Under the pieces are notes generated by a model. The model was not told the origin of the DNA. It worked only from the letters and a program-made list of their open reading frames with translations, and made no database searches. Source: Coenobita brevimanus (lineage: Eukaryota; Arthropoda; Malacostraca; Decapoda; Coenobitidae). Taken from it: DNA of 64,000 nt. The translations under genes and the position numbers were made by a program. Of the stretch, positions 9,930-24,594 are shown piece by piece (within the stretch, counting starts at the first letter, position 1; every line of letters starts with the position of its first letter). The DNA is taken from contig CM064732.1 of the NCBI GenBank assembly GCA_032717465.1, positions 33,092,501 to 33,156,500 of the forward strand, read 5' to 3'.

Positions 9930-9992
<63 letters not shown>

Positions 9993-10375
9993 GTTGTAGG
10001 TTGGGGAGCTCACCATCCACTCACTCAGTTTAATGCTGCTCTTGGGTGACTGCCCAATCTTTCCTTCCTCTTTTGTCTTTCTTTCCTTCTTTCTCTTCCT
10101 TCTGTCCATGCGTGACTCTACACTTAGTGACAAGAAAAATGGTTTCCTGTACATCAGCAATCCATTTACTACCATGGAAGGTTACCATTTAACCAAACTA
10201 TGGCACCTGGTACTTTAGTGTGTATTTAAGGCACTCCAACCACCATGGGGTGGTTGGGGTTTACTGCTCATTTAATGCCACTCTTGGATGAGTGAGGCTG
10301 GTCACTCTCATCTTCAATGTGAGGTCGCACTTGCCTAGCTCGGGCTCTTACGCTCCTCGTAGAGCAACGCTATTA
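9853..10375. other. Intergenic stretch with (CA)n and a shared repeat end
   Basis: No gene seen. (CA)n occupies about 9935-9989. Just before it, 'aaggacaaacaaacaaacaa' plus 'gctctttta' closely matches 52540-52570, where the same words run into (TA)n; both may be ends of one dispersed repeat. A pyrimidine-rich patch lies at 10060-10110, and a small imperfect hairpin 'gctcttacg...cgtagagc' lies near 10346. Confidence 0.6.
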
Positions 10376-10434
<59 letters not shown>

Positions 10435-10441
10435 ATATATA
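10376..10441. repeat. (TA)n microsatellite
   Basis: TA dinucleotides abutting the 3' end of the reverse-oriented SINE. Confidence 0.97.
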
Positions 10442-10830
10442 TCATCATCAGCCGTTTGAGTATCCACTGCAGGACCGGCCTGTCGCAACCGAAGTAGGGA
10501 CGATACTGCCAATGTATCTCTACCAAGTGGCTTAGGCTGTTTGGTAGAGACTGTATGTAGGGCGTGAAGTGCTTGTAAGTGTAAATGTTGTGTTGGAGTG
10601 GCTTTGGATGTGTGTGTGGTCTGTGATCCAAGTGTAATAGGCCCGCGAAAGCCGACTGGGTGCAAGCATACTTTTATAGTAAGTGACACTGGTTCAACCA
10701 CAGCACCCCTGATGTCCGTAAAGCAGTACGTGGCCAGGAGAACGCTCCCAAAGATTTTTATTCTGGCGGGGAGCGAACCCTCACTTTCCAGTGTGCGAAA
10801 ACGCACACTTTACCACTGTACCACAGAGGC
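10442..10830 (-). mobile_element. tRNA-derived SINE, copy 2
   Basis: Same element as 682-1067, on the minus strand. The tRNA-like head is better preserved: minus strand GCCTCTGTGG, A-box-like TGGTACAGTGGT, then B-box-like GGGTTCGCTCCCC near 10770. The tail 'ATGATGATATAT' runs into (TA)n. (TA)n lies on both sides, as for copy 1. Confidence 0.87.
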
Positions 10831-10833
10831 TCC

Positions 10834-10971
<138 letters not shown>

Positions 10972-11722
10972 TGTTACGGAACAGAGAAAACTGTCCCGCA
11001 AAGTTCCAGGTTCAAAACAAAAGAGTTAGGTAAAATTACAAGTTAAAGTTTAATGCTCAAACTAACAACTAAACATTCAGGACTCATAAGGATAATGTAA
11101 TGGCAAAAAACAGGTTAAATATATGGTTAACTGCAATAGCCTCTATTAACACGAAATTAGCAAGAGTAAATTTATCTAAGTCAGCCCTGATAAAATGAGA
11201 AAACCAGATAATGCTCAGTTAATGCAAGATATATTATTACAGATACAAAATATTATCAAAAATAACTGACATAAAAACACATGAATCACAAAAACCTCAC
11301 CAGGCCCACGAATCAACACCTTATGCTATACAGTACAAGGAAAAAATTTAATAACACTTATACTCAAATTACACGGCTGCTAGATGGCTGGAGACTTCCT
11401 GAGCACTCACAGTAATAACAACTGTACAGGGGAGGACAGACATGTGAGCAAAATGAGGAGTAGATCTAAGTGGCAATTAATGCAGAGACTGAGCTCATTA
11501 TATAGGGGCTGGCAGAGCTTGATATAACTTGTATGAAGGACGCGCAAATGAAGCCATAGGGGACAAAGAGTTGACAATCCTACTCTGAACAACAGAAAGA
11601 ACGACTTACTCTACTATAAGGGTAAAAGGGGGGAGTGAGGTAGAACACGCTCGTGATCAAACATGCAGCATACTGTACGTTAGAATTACACAAAGGATGA
11701 TGAAATCATAGGCTATGTAACA
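10972..11722 (-). repeat. 3' LTR of element 2
   Basis: 751 bp, ends TGTTACG...TGTAACA. Matches 16456-17205. On the minus strand a G-rich polypurine tract (TGTGGGGAGG, plus 11723-11732) directly precedes it. Confidence 0.95.
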
Positions 11723-11784
11723 CCTCCCCACAAAGAAAAAAGAAATTTACAAAGGAAATTTCTTATTACTCTAAAACAAACTGT

Positions 11785-12009
11785 CTAAAGTCTAGATAAG
11801 CAATCTGCAATAACATTTTCTTTCCCCTTGACATGTTGTATGTCTAATAAATACTCCTGAAGAAGTAGACTCCATCTTGTCAATCTCTGATTTTTATCTT
11901 TAAACTTACTAAGGAATTTCAGTGGATTATGATCGGTATAAATGACTATGGGGTCAAAACCAGAACACAAATAAAATGAAAAATGCTGTAAACCCAAAAT
12001 CAAGGCCAA
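11785..12009 (-). pseudogene. pol: RNase H C-terminal part of element 2, shifted frame
   Basis: 74 residues with YTDHNPLKFLSKF and the terminal GKENVIADCLSRL, the second half of the RNase H domain. It continues the long upstream frame in another register. The break is a single missing base in a short A run (plus about 12035-12040). This is the only disruption I find in the coding region of element 2. Confidence 0.88.
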
Positions 12010-15000
12010 AAGCTCTTTCTCAATAGTTGAGTAGTTCTTTGAGGTGGAGTGAACTTCTTACTGTAATAAGATACAGGGTGTTCAATACCCTGATCATCCT
12101 CTTGCAGCAAAACAGCCCCAGCTCCTGTATCACTTGCATCAACAGCCATCTTAAAAGGCTTAGCAAAATTTGGAGTAGCGAGCACTGGCTGACTTAATAG
12201 GATAGCTTTAAGTTTGCTGAAAGAGGATTCACAGTTATCGGTCCAGACAAATTTAACTCCCTTTTTCAGTAGGTCTGTAAGTGGTGATAAAAGACTTGAA
12301 AATTTAAGAACAAATCTCCTGTAATAACCTACCATTCCCAAAAATCTTTGTAGCTCTTTCCTACTTTTAGGTCTGGGAAGATCACTTATAACCTGAACCT
12401 TAGCTCCTGGTGGTGCAACATGTCCATCACCAATTACGTACCCAAGGTACTGAACTTTAGCTTGACCAAACTCACACTTTGATAAATTAGCTACAAGATT
12501 AGCCTGAACCAAACGCTCAAGAAATTTACTGACATGGCATAGGTGATCTTTCCAGTTGTCACTGAAGATTAATACATCATCAATATAAACAACACACCCT
12601 GCCAAACCCTCTGTTACAACATTCATGAGCTTCTGAAAAGTGGCTGGTGTATTCTTCATACCATATGGCATTACATAACATGCAAAAGTCTTTCCTAGTG
12701 TTACAAAACATGAGATCTCCCTAGCACGTTCAGTCATAGGTACTTGCCAGTATCCCTTTAACAAATCAAACTTACTTATGTACCTAGCCTTTCCAATCTT
12801 GTCTATGTAATCTTCCACGCGAGGGAGAGGGTAAGTGTCTGTTTTGGTTATCTGATTAACACGTCTGTAGTCGATACAAAGCCGCTGTGACCCACCTGGC
12901 TTAGGGGCTAGAGTGACAGGAGAACTCCACTCGCTCTGGCAGGGCTCAAACATCTTGTGGTCCAACAGGTAGCCAAGCTCCTTCTGGATGAGAGGAACTT
13001 TCACTGGGTTCACACGGTAAGGAGGCAGTTTAACTGGCTTTGAGTCTCCAACATCGACATCATGCATCAACACAGTGGTTCTTCCTGGAGTGGCACGGAA
13101 CACTTGCGGGTACTCCTGCAGTAATGCCGAAAACTCCTGCCTTTCCTCAGGAGCTAGATGAGAAAGCTTAGTCTGGAGATCATTCATGATATCAGGATTC
13201 TTCCCCAAACTATCACTCAGGCTCATGCTGCATGGGAGAGCTTCACTTGCAGACTCGAGTGGAACAGCTACAGTGCAGACTGAGTTATTTTCGTCTCGCC
13301 TGTGATATAACTTTAGCATGTTGATGTGACAAAGTTGCTTGTTCTTTCTACGATCTGGTGTGGCGATGACATAGTTGACATCACTGTGTTTCTTCTTCAC
13401 GAAATAAGGACCACTAAACTTGGCTTGAAGAGGTTGCCCATGCACCGGTAGCAGAATCAAAACCTGATCTCCTGGCTGAAAGTGGCTTAACCTGGACTTC
13501 TTATCATACCAAGTCTTCATCTTCTCCTGAACAGCTCCTAAATTCTCTCTCGCCAGCTGTAAAGCAGTGGACAGCTGTTCTTTGAACTTTATCACATACT
13601 CCAGCAGGTTGACATCATCTTCCTCCGACAGCCAGCATTCCTTGAGTAACTTAAGGGGTCCTCTTACATCATGGCCAAACAGTAGTTCAAAAGGTGAGAA
13701 GCCCAGTGATTCATTTGGAGATTCTCTTGCGGCAAATACAACGAATGGAAGACCTTTATCCCAGTCTTTCTGATGTTCCAAACAGTATTTCTTGAACATC
13801 CATTTGAGTGTTTGATGATATCTCTCCAACGCTCCTTGGATCTGGAGATGGTAAGCTGAAGACGTGATCTGGGTGATGCCCAACTCTTTCAGAGACTGCT
13901 TGAAAACATTTGACATGAAATTACTTCCCCGGTCTGACTGTACCTCCTTGGGCAGACCAAACTTGGTGAAGAACCCTAGGATTTCCTTAACCACGTTCTT
14001 TGCTGAGATATTTCTAAGTGGAATGGCTTCAGGATAACGAGTAGCCATATCAATCAGGGTCAACACATAAGAAAATCCTGAAGAAGTCTTAGGAAGAGGG
14101 CCCACAATATCCACCAACACACGGGTGAATGGCACCTCAAAAGGAGGAATGGGAACTAGAGGTGCAACCTTTTCGGTCTGATTACACTTCCCCACAACTT
14201 GACAGGTGTGACAAGGCTTACAATACCAGGAAACATCCCTGAAGATACCTGGCCGGTAGAAGCGTTTCAAAATGCGTGCCCCAGTCTTCCTCACTCCAAG
14301 GTGTCCTGCCAAACTGGAATCATGAGCCACTCTAATGATATCCTGCCTACAAACACGAGGGATGACAACTTGACGTACAACCTCCCATTCACAGTTGGCT
14401 GATGCTGTTGGGGGTCTCCACTTTCTCATAAGTACTCCTGACTTTATATAATAACAAATAGAAGCACCGGCTGACTCTTCCTCACTGCAAGCAGAGTTAG
14501 CTAGACCTTTCAACTTAGGGTCAGCAACCTGCAACTCAACCAACTCTTCACGAGACAAATTATCAAGACTACGGGGTACTGCCTCATCTGGTGAGTGGTC
14601 CAAATTAGCAAGAAAAGTGTCAGCTAGGATAACATCATCATCATCATTATCCTCTAAGTCACCAGTAACTTTAGACTTAGCCCTAGTGACAGCACATGCA
14701 GAGAACACATCAGGAACATCACAGTCCTGGGTCGCAGCCACTGGCTCACTAGACAACTGAGGAGCTGGACACACTTGACTTCCACCAATATCATTTCCAA
14801 GTAAGAAAGTTACACCTGACATTGGGAGTGTCTCAACCAACCCAACCACGGAACCATTAACAAAACCAGACTCTAAATTCACTCTGCACAGAGGGACAGA
14901 GAAGTAATTATTCCCTACACCTTGTAAGATTACAGTTTCATCAGAGGAATTAACATTAGAGCCTAGAACACTGGTCAGCATAAGGGATTGGCAAGCACCT

Positions 15001-16391
15001 GTATCACGATATATTTTAACTGATTTCCTGTCATTACTGTCCAGAGGACTGACAAGACCATCAGACAGGAAATTAGCACATGAACTCTTGAAAGTGTCAC
15101 CCACGTTACTGCTCAAAAGAGGAGCTTCATCATGAGGATTTAATTTACCCCTCAAAGCAGGTTCAGTTAACTCAGTTAAAGAATTCTGGGAACTCTCAAG
15201 GGTGGACACTAGACCAATTGACTGAATATTTAAAGACTCCTTTTTGTTCACATCACGCTGTCTCCTGAAACATTTCTCCGTAGTATGACCAAGCTTACTA
15301 CAATAAGTACATTTACTTTTCTGAAATCTAGAGGTGAAGCTGGTATTTACTTCCTGAGAAACATCATCTTTATTCTCTTTCCTGTTACCTGTACTCTGAG
15401 TAGAGGCAACGTACTTACTCTCAGCTTTCCTTTTTTCTTTAGAATATCTCTTGTGAGTGAGAACATATTCATCAGCTAAAACTGCAGCATCAGACAAATT
15501 ATCTATTCTTCTCTCAAGATATAGGCTTACATCATTATTAATACACCTTTTGAAGTCCTCCAGAAAAATCATCTGCTTAAATTTACCAAAATCAGAATCC
15601 ACATTCTTAGAATTTAACCACTGCTCTAACAGATCTTCTTTGATTTTTGCATACTCAACATGGGATTGCTTATCTTGCTTATAAGTTGTCCTAAATTTTA
15701 CTCTATAGGCTTCAGGAACAAGCTCATAGGCCTTAAGAATCAAGCTCTTAACTACATCATAATTATCAGATTGATCCTGAGGCAAAGATGCATAAGTTAC
15801 TTGAGCTTTACCGGTGAGAACAGTTTGAAGGAGTACTGGCCAATACTTTTTGGGCCAATTAAAACTTGTAGCTACCCTCTCAAACAACTGAAAATACTTT
15901 GTTAAATCAGATTCATTAAAAGGAGGGACAAGTTTAACATTTTTAGCCACATCAAAATCATCAGAGCTAGATGATCCAGTCCCACATTCTTTCATGCGAT
16001 ACTCATGGTCTGCCTGAATCCTAGCAAGTTCAATTTGTGCCTGAGCCTGTACCTGTGCCTCCTGAATACGAGCCTGAGATTCAGCCTCCTTATCATTTGC
16101 CTCATATTCAGCCTCCTTAGCACGAGCCTCCTGCAGGGCTACCTGTAACTTAGCTAATTCAATCTGCGTTTGCTCATTTGGAGGAGTTACATTAAACAAG
16201 CTTTCAGTAATCATGTCAACAATTTGATCTTTAGAATGATGAGAGTGAACAGCAATTCCCAATTGTTGAGCAACAAGCTTAAGTTCATTCTTTGTTCTGT
16301 TTTCTACATCACACACTGTTTGCACATTTGACAAAAAATCTTTGGCTTCATCAAGCGTAGTAATAGTAGACATCATGAATAAATCAGTCAC
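12000..16391 (-). CDS. gag-pol: Gag-protease-integrase-RT polyprotein of element 2
   Basis: 1463 residues in one frame. The N-terminal helical region is followed by a coiled coil rich in Ala/Glu/Gln (about 75-130). A SCAN-like capsid segment (about 195-320) includes LVPEAYRVKFRT, LLEQWL, FLEDFKRC and AAVLADEYV. A CCHC knuckle (CTYCSKLGHTTEKC) lies near 360. Protease DTGA is near 462. Integrase has HHCC at about 690-730 (YCKPCHTCQ) and catalytic D near 759 (VDIVGPLP), D near 820 (QSDRGSNF) and E near 855 (QGALERYHQTLK), then a GPY-type module (FSGPYFVKKK). RT has YIDD near 1271 and LGYVIGDG, and the start of RNase H (AVDASDTGAGAVL) is near 1417. The C-terminal 15 or so residues are out of register. 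Gag and pol in one frame means no frameshift is needed for pol expression, which makes this the better template for the group. Confidence 0.94.
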   Translation of the reverse strand: MTDLFMMSTITTLDEAKDFLSNVQTVCDVENRTKNELKLVAQQLGIAVHSHHSKDQIVDMITESLFNVTPPNEQTQIELAKLQVALQEARAKEAEYEANDKEAESQARIQEAQVQAQAQIELARIQADHEYRMKECGTGSSSSDDFDVAKNVKLVPPFNESDLTKYFQLFERVATSFNWPKKYWPVLLQTVLTGKAQVTYASLPQDQSDNYDVVKSLILKAYELVPEAYRVKFRTTYKQDKQSHVEYAKIKEDLLEQWLNSKNVDSDFGKFKQMIFLEDFKRCINNDVSLYLERRIDNLSDAAVLADEYVLTHKRYSKEKRKAESKYVASTQSTGNRKENKDDVSQEVNTSFTSRFQKSKCTYCSKLGHTTEKCFRRQRDVNKKESLNIQSIGLVSTLESSQNSLTELTEPALRGKLNPHDEAPLLSSNVGDTFKSSCANFLSDGLVSPLDSNDRKSVKIYRDTGACQSLMLTSVLGSNVNSSDETVILQGVGNNYFSVPLCRVNLESGFVNGSVVGLVETLPMSGVTFLLGNDIGGSQVCPAPQLSSEPVAATQDCDVPDVFSACAVTRAKSKVTGDLEDNDDDDVILADTFLANLDHSPDEAVPRSLDNLSREELVELQVADPKLKGLANSACSEEESAGASICYYIKSGVLMRKWRPPTASANCEWEVVRQVVIPRVCRQDIIRVAHDSSLAGHLGVRKTGARILKRFYRPGIFRDVSWYCKPCHTCQVVGKCNQTEKVAPLVPIPPFEVPFTRVLVDIVGPLPKTSSGFSYVLTLIDMATRYPEAIPLRNISAKNVVKEILGFFTKFGLPKEVQSDRGSNFMSNVFKQSLKELGITQITSSAYHLQIQGALERYHQTLKWMFKKYCLEHQKDWDKGLPFVVFAARESPNESLGFSPFELLFGHDVRGPLKLLKECWLSEEDDVNLLEYVIKFKEQLSTALQLARENLGAVQEKMKTWYDKKSRLSHFQPGDQVLILLPVHGQPLQAKFSGPYFVKKKHSDVNYVIATPDRRKNKQLCHINMLKLYHRRDENNSVCTVAVPLESASEALPCSMSLSDSLGKNPDIMNDLQTKLSHLAPEERQEFSALLQEYPQVFRATPGRTTVLMHDVDVGDSKPVKLPPYRVNPVKVPLIQKELGYLLDHKMFEPCQSEWSSPVTLAPKPGGSQRLCIDYRRVNQITKTDTYPLPRVEDYIDKIGKARYISKFDLLKGYWQVPMTERAREISCFVTLGKTFACYVMPYGMKNTPATFQKLMNVVTEGLAGCVVYIDDVLIFSDNWKDHLCHVSKFLERLVQANLVANLSKCEFGQAKVQYLGYVIGDGHVAPPGAKVQVISDLPRPKSRKELQRFLGMVGYYRRFVLKFSSLLSPLTDLLKKGVKFVWTDNCESSFSKLKAILLSQPVLATPNFAKPFKMAVDASDTGAGAVLLQEDDQGIEHPVSYYSKKFTPPQRTTQLLRKSFWP

Positions 16392-16431
16392 AAAATAGCA
16401 AGCAATATCCTTATGATAATATCCTGAATAT

Positions 16432-16449
16432 CCTGATAAGAGGTCGCCA
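16432..16449 (-). other. Primer-binding site of element 2
   Basis: Six bases inside the 5' LTR the minus strand reads TGGCGACCTCTTATCAGG. TGG at its start fits a tRNA CCA end. I do not recognise the tRNA; it is not the primer used by element 1. Confidence 0.6.
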
Positions 16450-16455
16450 AATTTA

Positions 16456-17201
16456 TGTTACGGAACAGAGAAAACTGTCCCGCAAAGTTCCAGGTTCAAA
16501 ACAAAAGAGTTAGGTAAAATTACAAGTTAAAGTTTAATGCTCAAACTAACAACTAAACATTCAGGACTCATAAGGATAATGTAATGGCAAAAAACAGGTT
16601 AAATATATGGTTAACTGCAATAGTCTCTATTAACACGAAATTAGCAAGAGTAAATTTATCTAAGTCAGCCCTGACAAAATGAGAAAACCAGATAATGCTC
16701 AGTTAATGCAAGATATATTATTACAGATACAAAATATTATCAAAAATGACTGATATAAAAACACATGAATCACAAAAACCTCACCAGGCCCACGAATCAA
16801 CACCTTATGCTATACAGTACAAGAAAAAATGTAATAACACTTATACTCAAATTACACGGCTGCTAGATGGCTGGAGACTTCCTGAGCACTCACAATAATA
16901 ACAACTGTACAGGGGAGGACAGAGATGTGAGCAAAATGAGGAGTAGATCTAAGTGGCAATTAATGCAGAGACTGAGCTCATTATATAGGGGCCGGCAGAG
17001 CTTGATACAACTTGTAAGAAGGACGCGCAAATGAAGCCACAGGGGACAAAGAGTTGACAATCCTACTCTGAACAACAGAGAGAACGACTTACTCTACTAT
17101 AAGGGTAGAAGGGGGGAGTGAGGTAGAACATGCTCGTGATCAAACATGCAGCATACTGTACGTTAGAATTATACAAAGGATGATGAAATCATAGGCTATG
17201 T

Positions 17202-17205
<4 letters not shown>
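16456..17205 (-). repeat. 5' LTR of element 2
   Basis: 750 bp, same ends as the copy at 10972-11722. The differences are mostly transitions. Confidence 0.95.

Positions 17206-17291
<86 letters not shown>
17206..17291. repeat. (TA)n-(TG)n compound microsatellite
   Basis: TA repeats abut the LTR to about 17269, then TG repeats. The next ~140 bases to 17432 show nothing recognisable. Confidence 0.95.
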
Positions 17292-17436
17292 AAGAAAGAC
17301 TTTTCTCTGCTTCACTCCCTGTTCTCTACTCTTATGGTTATCGGGGTCGATGTACCGGTATTTGAAACTCTCTAAACAGCTTTAACAAGGTTAACTTTTT
17401 ACATGGAAATTATCTGAGTAGACTTCAGTTGCTTAA

Positions 17437-19388
17437 CCCCTACACCGCGGGCTTGTTTACCAATGACTTGCGTGTGCCGCGGGGTTATTTGGGCTCCAAC
17501 AGACTCTCAAAAAATATTTGCCAAAAATCAGTTATTAGTCCTAGAATAATAAAATTACATATGCTTATGGCACATACCTTCAGCTTTCTCCTGGAATGAT
17601 TGCTGAGCCTTCGTCGGTTACCGTAGGACTTGTGGAGACCTCTGAATTAGGGTAACGAAGTCTCCACTTTACACTTCCCGACAGCCCGTAATATGATTAC
17701 CACAGCCAGATACGAACACTATAAACACTATTCTACAATTTTCAAGTAGTTTGGAATCCATACTAAAAAAAAAAAAAACTGTGAAAGCAACGGAAATTAC
17801 GAGCGCGTCTGATCGTCGCACTGGCACTAGTTCGCTCTTGGTAGTCTGTCATTTATTATTCATAAAACCCCTCACACTTTATATTTCTATTACTATATAA
17901 CACTTATATATATCTACAGTCTTTATCCATAAGTTTCCTTCAGTAGTATTAGTTTATTGTCACTGTAGGGATTCAATTTCTTTCAGTAAAATACGTAGCA
18001 TTCACTTTCTCGTCCTGTATACTGGCATTGAGAGTGAATGTCACTTTCATCTTCACTCTCATAACTCATAGCATTCAGACATGCTAGAGTGAAACTTTCA
18101 CTTTCATTACTCCTAGGGTATATACTCGTATTCTTATAATACTACTCATTTACATTTCTATTTACGTTCTCTATCTTATTTACGTTATTTACATTTCTAT
18201 TTTATTTACACTGTGTTGTGCACTCACTTGAAATAACTTATAAAACTATATTCCATTGTTCACGTATATTTACATTCATTACTTTCACTTGCTGTTTACA
18301 CATTATTTACAATTCCACTTGCACTGTTTTACTCAATAGAAAGATCGTAGTCACTCTTTTATCAATTGTCAGCCCTTTACCTCTTTCCACACGAGGTTTA
18401 GTAGGGGGTAAAGGTCACAGGGCCATTTGCATGGGGGTGAAAAAAGGCCTTGAAGTCAGCAAGAAGAAACATACGTACTCTCACTTCGGAAGATGAGAGT
18501 GAACTGATAACGGAGGACCAGCGTGGAGGCCTGCTAGGGGTTATTCAGAGTTACCAATATTACTTCTTGAAACAGCTAAGTCTAGCACTGATATGATTGG
18601 CAGGAAATCTAGACAATATATTATAAATTTGGTAGTTCCAGGTGAATGTAAATATCACTTAGGCTTCTCCCTTCCCTCCTTACATGTATATTTATTACGA
18701 AAATAGATTAGAGGCCTACTTAGGAGATATATATTCAGAGCTACCAATGTTATATCTTGAAACAGCTTTGTCTAGCACTGATATGATTGGCAGGAAATCT
18801 AGACAATACATTATAAATTAGGTAGTTCCAGGTAAATGTAAATATCACTTAGGCTTCTCCCTTCCCTCCTTACATGTATATTTATTACGAAAATAGATTA
18901 TACGGCATATTTCAAGGGGTAAAAAACAGCGAAAATTAGCGAACGAGTGCACGTGAGGTGTTGTCAGGTGATAATTAGCCAATTCCAGGTGTATGGCACT
19001 CTCACTTACCTTATTTCTTTCTTGTATATATTATTTGGTATAAGAATAGGACATAGGGCTTATTTCAATGGATGAAATCAGTGAAAAATTCCAGGGAAGA
19101 TTTACTTAGCGTAGCACGGCCGGGCAGGCGAGAGAATAGGGTAATAGAGGGGGGGTAGGGAGGGGAGTCAAGAACGGGGAGAAATGGCTAAATTGTCAAC
19201 AATGGATGGGAGTACAGATGAGATTAGGAGTGCTGACTAGTGTTGGACATTGGCAGTACTGATAGATGATACAAGCCCCCACTTGGAAGCCCGGGTGAAT
19301 TCAAAATAACAGAATCACAAAAGCGACGCCCCGCGGTATGATCCCTTGCTCCCAAGCGTCACGAAAGTGACGCCCCGCGGTTAAGGGG
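17437..19388 (-). mobile_element. Non-autonomous piggyBac-like element, copy 2 (inverted)
   Basis: 1952 bp, TTAA on both sides (17433-17436, 19389-19392). It is the reverse complement of copy 1 over essentially its full length, including the palindrome GCGTCACGAAAGTGACGC at 19356-19373. It is longer mainly because an internal segment of about 185-190 bp is tandemly duplicated (about 18521-18711 and 18712-18900). No transposase frame. Confidence 0.85.
18521..18900. repeat. Tandem duplication inside piggyBac-like copy 2
   Basis: Two units share 'tgatatgattggcaggaaat', 'ttaggcttctcccttccctc' and 'tattacgaaaatagatta'. Copy 1 has one unit only, so the duplication arose after the copies diverged. 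Confidence 0.85.
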
Positions 19389-19482
19389 TTAAGTTGCGCC
19401 CCTCATGGATAAGATTAGAATAAATTAGAAATATGAAAGTCAACATGGTTCAATTACCGTTCAGCTTTCCTCCTCTATAACC

Positions 19483-19506
19483 ATATATATATATATATAT
19501 ATATAT
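19483..19506. repeat. (TA)n microsatellite at LINE A tail
   Basis: Short TA run followed by (ATC)n. On the minus strand the LINE A 3' end reads into (GAT)n and then (TA)n. Confidence 0.9.
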
Positions 19507-22451
<2,945 letters not shown>

Positions 22452-23312
22452 TCTAACTCTAAGGAACTGTTAAACATTGAAAATGAAAGTAATGCGTGTA
22501 TAAGTGGCTGGGGAATGGCTGGGAAAAGGAGGGTGGTGAGAAGGGAGGAAGAGATCTGTAAGATGTAAGTAGTGGAAGGAATGAAGAAAGTCAAAATGGG
22601 GCAAACCCCAGGAATTGATAGAGTGTGTGGTGAAATGCTGAAGCATGGGGGAGAGATGGTGGTGGAATGGATGTGGAAGATGTGCAGATTGGCCTGGGAG
22701 GATGGTAGAGTCCCAGAGGATTGGAAATCAGGCATAATTTTGCCCCTGTACGAAGGAAAAGGGGAAAAAGAAGTGTGTGGTAATCATAGAGGCGTTTGCC
22801 TTCTCAGTGTAATAGGCAAAATACTGTATACGGTAGGATATTATCGACAGATACAGCGAAGTAACAGCGGAATTAGTTGGAAAAGAACAAGGAGGTTTTG
22901 GGAGGGGATGAGGTTGTGTAGATCAGATATTCGTTCTTAGAATTTTAGTGGAAACGTTTCTAGAGAAGGGAAAGAAGTTGCTTGTGATCTTCATGGATTT
23001 GGAGAAAGCATATGTTAGAGTGAATAGACAAGGAATGTGGAAAATATTAAAGATATATGGAGTGAATGGAAAGTTACTGAATGCCGTGAAGAGTATGTAC
23101 GAGGGTGCTAAGGCTGCAGTGCGTGTGGATAGAGAACTGAGTGAATTTCTACATCTGAATGTTGGATTGAAACAGGGATGTGTCATGTACCCATGGTTGT
23201 TCAGTCTGTATATTGATAGGGTTATGAAAGAGGTAAAAGGTAGAGCAGTGGATGTTGGATTGGCACTAATGAAAGTTGGGCAGCATTTGGAAACGTCCTG
23301 TATTGCTGTCTC
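22452..23312 (+). pseudogene. LINE B internal RT fragment
   Basis: Homologous to about 27005-27860 of the longer copy. It encodes broken pieces such as KVKMGQTPGIDRVCGEMLKHGG, then FMDLEKAYVRVNRQGMWK and LKQGCVMYPWLFSLYIDRVM. It stops just before the catalytic FADD box, where the sequence turns into (TA)n. Both endonuclease and RT C-terminus are missing. Several frameshifts lie near 22830 and 22945. Confidence 0.88.
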
Positions 23313-23320
23313 CAGATTAT

Positions 23321-23430
<110 letters not shown>

Positions 23431-23889
23431 ACAGTAAACCGGGTCGATAAAGAAATGATATTTGAATTAGCACCTACATTGCGACGGCGTCTTTTCGTCT
23501 CTTGCTACCTCAAATGAGAGATATATATGCTGCATCCATCCGGGAATAAACCTTCTCACCCTTCGTCTCGTCTCTCTTCGGCGAGCACTGTCTACAGCAA
23601 TGGAACATTGGTTCACTGCGTGGGACGTCCTTGCATGGGTGGTTACTTTCCTGCGAGATGGCTCTGCTCAGCCAGACAGACTGGGGTTACTAAACAACCT
23701 TTTGGCAATTTTAGTTAGTTAGGCGACACATTACTGACAGTATTACAGAGGATAATGGAGGTCGTTCCTAACTACTTCAATCCGAAAAAAAAAAAAAAAA
23801 TCTATCACTGTCTGTATAATCCCGTCTGTAGACAAGCAAGAATTAATCAATTTTGTACGACATCTGATTTAACGAGTTAAATCTTCAAG

Positions 23890-24545
23890 TATAAGCGGTG
23901 TCGGGGAAGGAGAGAATGAGGGGAAAAAGGGGAAAGGGGGATAGGAGAAAGGGGAGGAGGAAACGGTGAGAGAAAGGAGAAGGGAGGTGCTCATACGAGC
24001 AAGCCAAAACAGGAGGCGAAGTAGGTATAAATAGAATATAATTGGTGACAGGAAGGAAAAACTAAAGTGTAATCAGGGGCGAGGATGATTTTAAAGAGCT
24101 GGCCCAAACAACGGTAACTGCTCTCTCCCGAAACTTATAATAAGAGGAGGAGGAAGATAATTAGGGGGGAGGGGGACGGAGAGTAGAGGAAGAGGTTAGA
24201 ATGGAAGGACTAAGGGGAAGGAGGAAGAGTGAGAAGAAAGGAAGAGTAAAGAGAGTGGGAACGAGAGTGAATGGAAAGGGGATAAGGTAGGTGAGAAGGA
24301 ACAACGATAAGAAAAGAGGGAGAGAGAAAGAATGAATAAGGTAGAGATGAAGAAGTTAAATAAGGAAAACTGAGAAGGATAAAAGAGAGAAAGAGGAAGG
24401 CGAACGGAATGCAGAGAAGGGAGAAGAGGAAGATGAGGAGAAAATGGGAAGTTAGAGGAAGGGAAACTGAGAAGGAGAGAAGAAGAGACAAGGGGAAAGG
24501 CGGAAAGAGAGGGAAGCGGTTGTTGTGAAGGAGGGAGGAGACGGT

Positions 24546-24594
<49 letters not shown>

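Larger units (their letters stand above)
10972..17205 (-). mobile_element. LTR retrotransposon element 2 (Ty3/gypsy, Gmr1-like)
   Basis: Complete 6.2-kb element on the minus strand with 750-bp LTRs, an almost uninterrupted gag-protease-integrase-RT frame, and RNase H completed in a shifted frame. Integrase precedes RT as in element 1, and the proteins are clearly homologous but well diverged, so this is a second family of the same group. LTRs differ at roughly 15 positions by eye, so it is older than element 1. ATAT on both sides fits a 4-bp target duplication but is uninformative in (TA)n. Confidence 0.94.
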
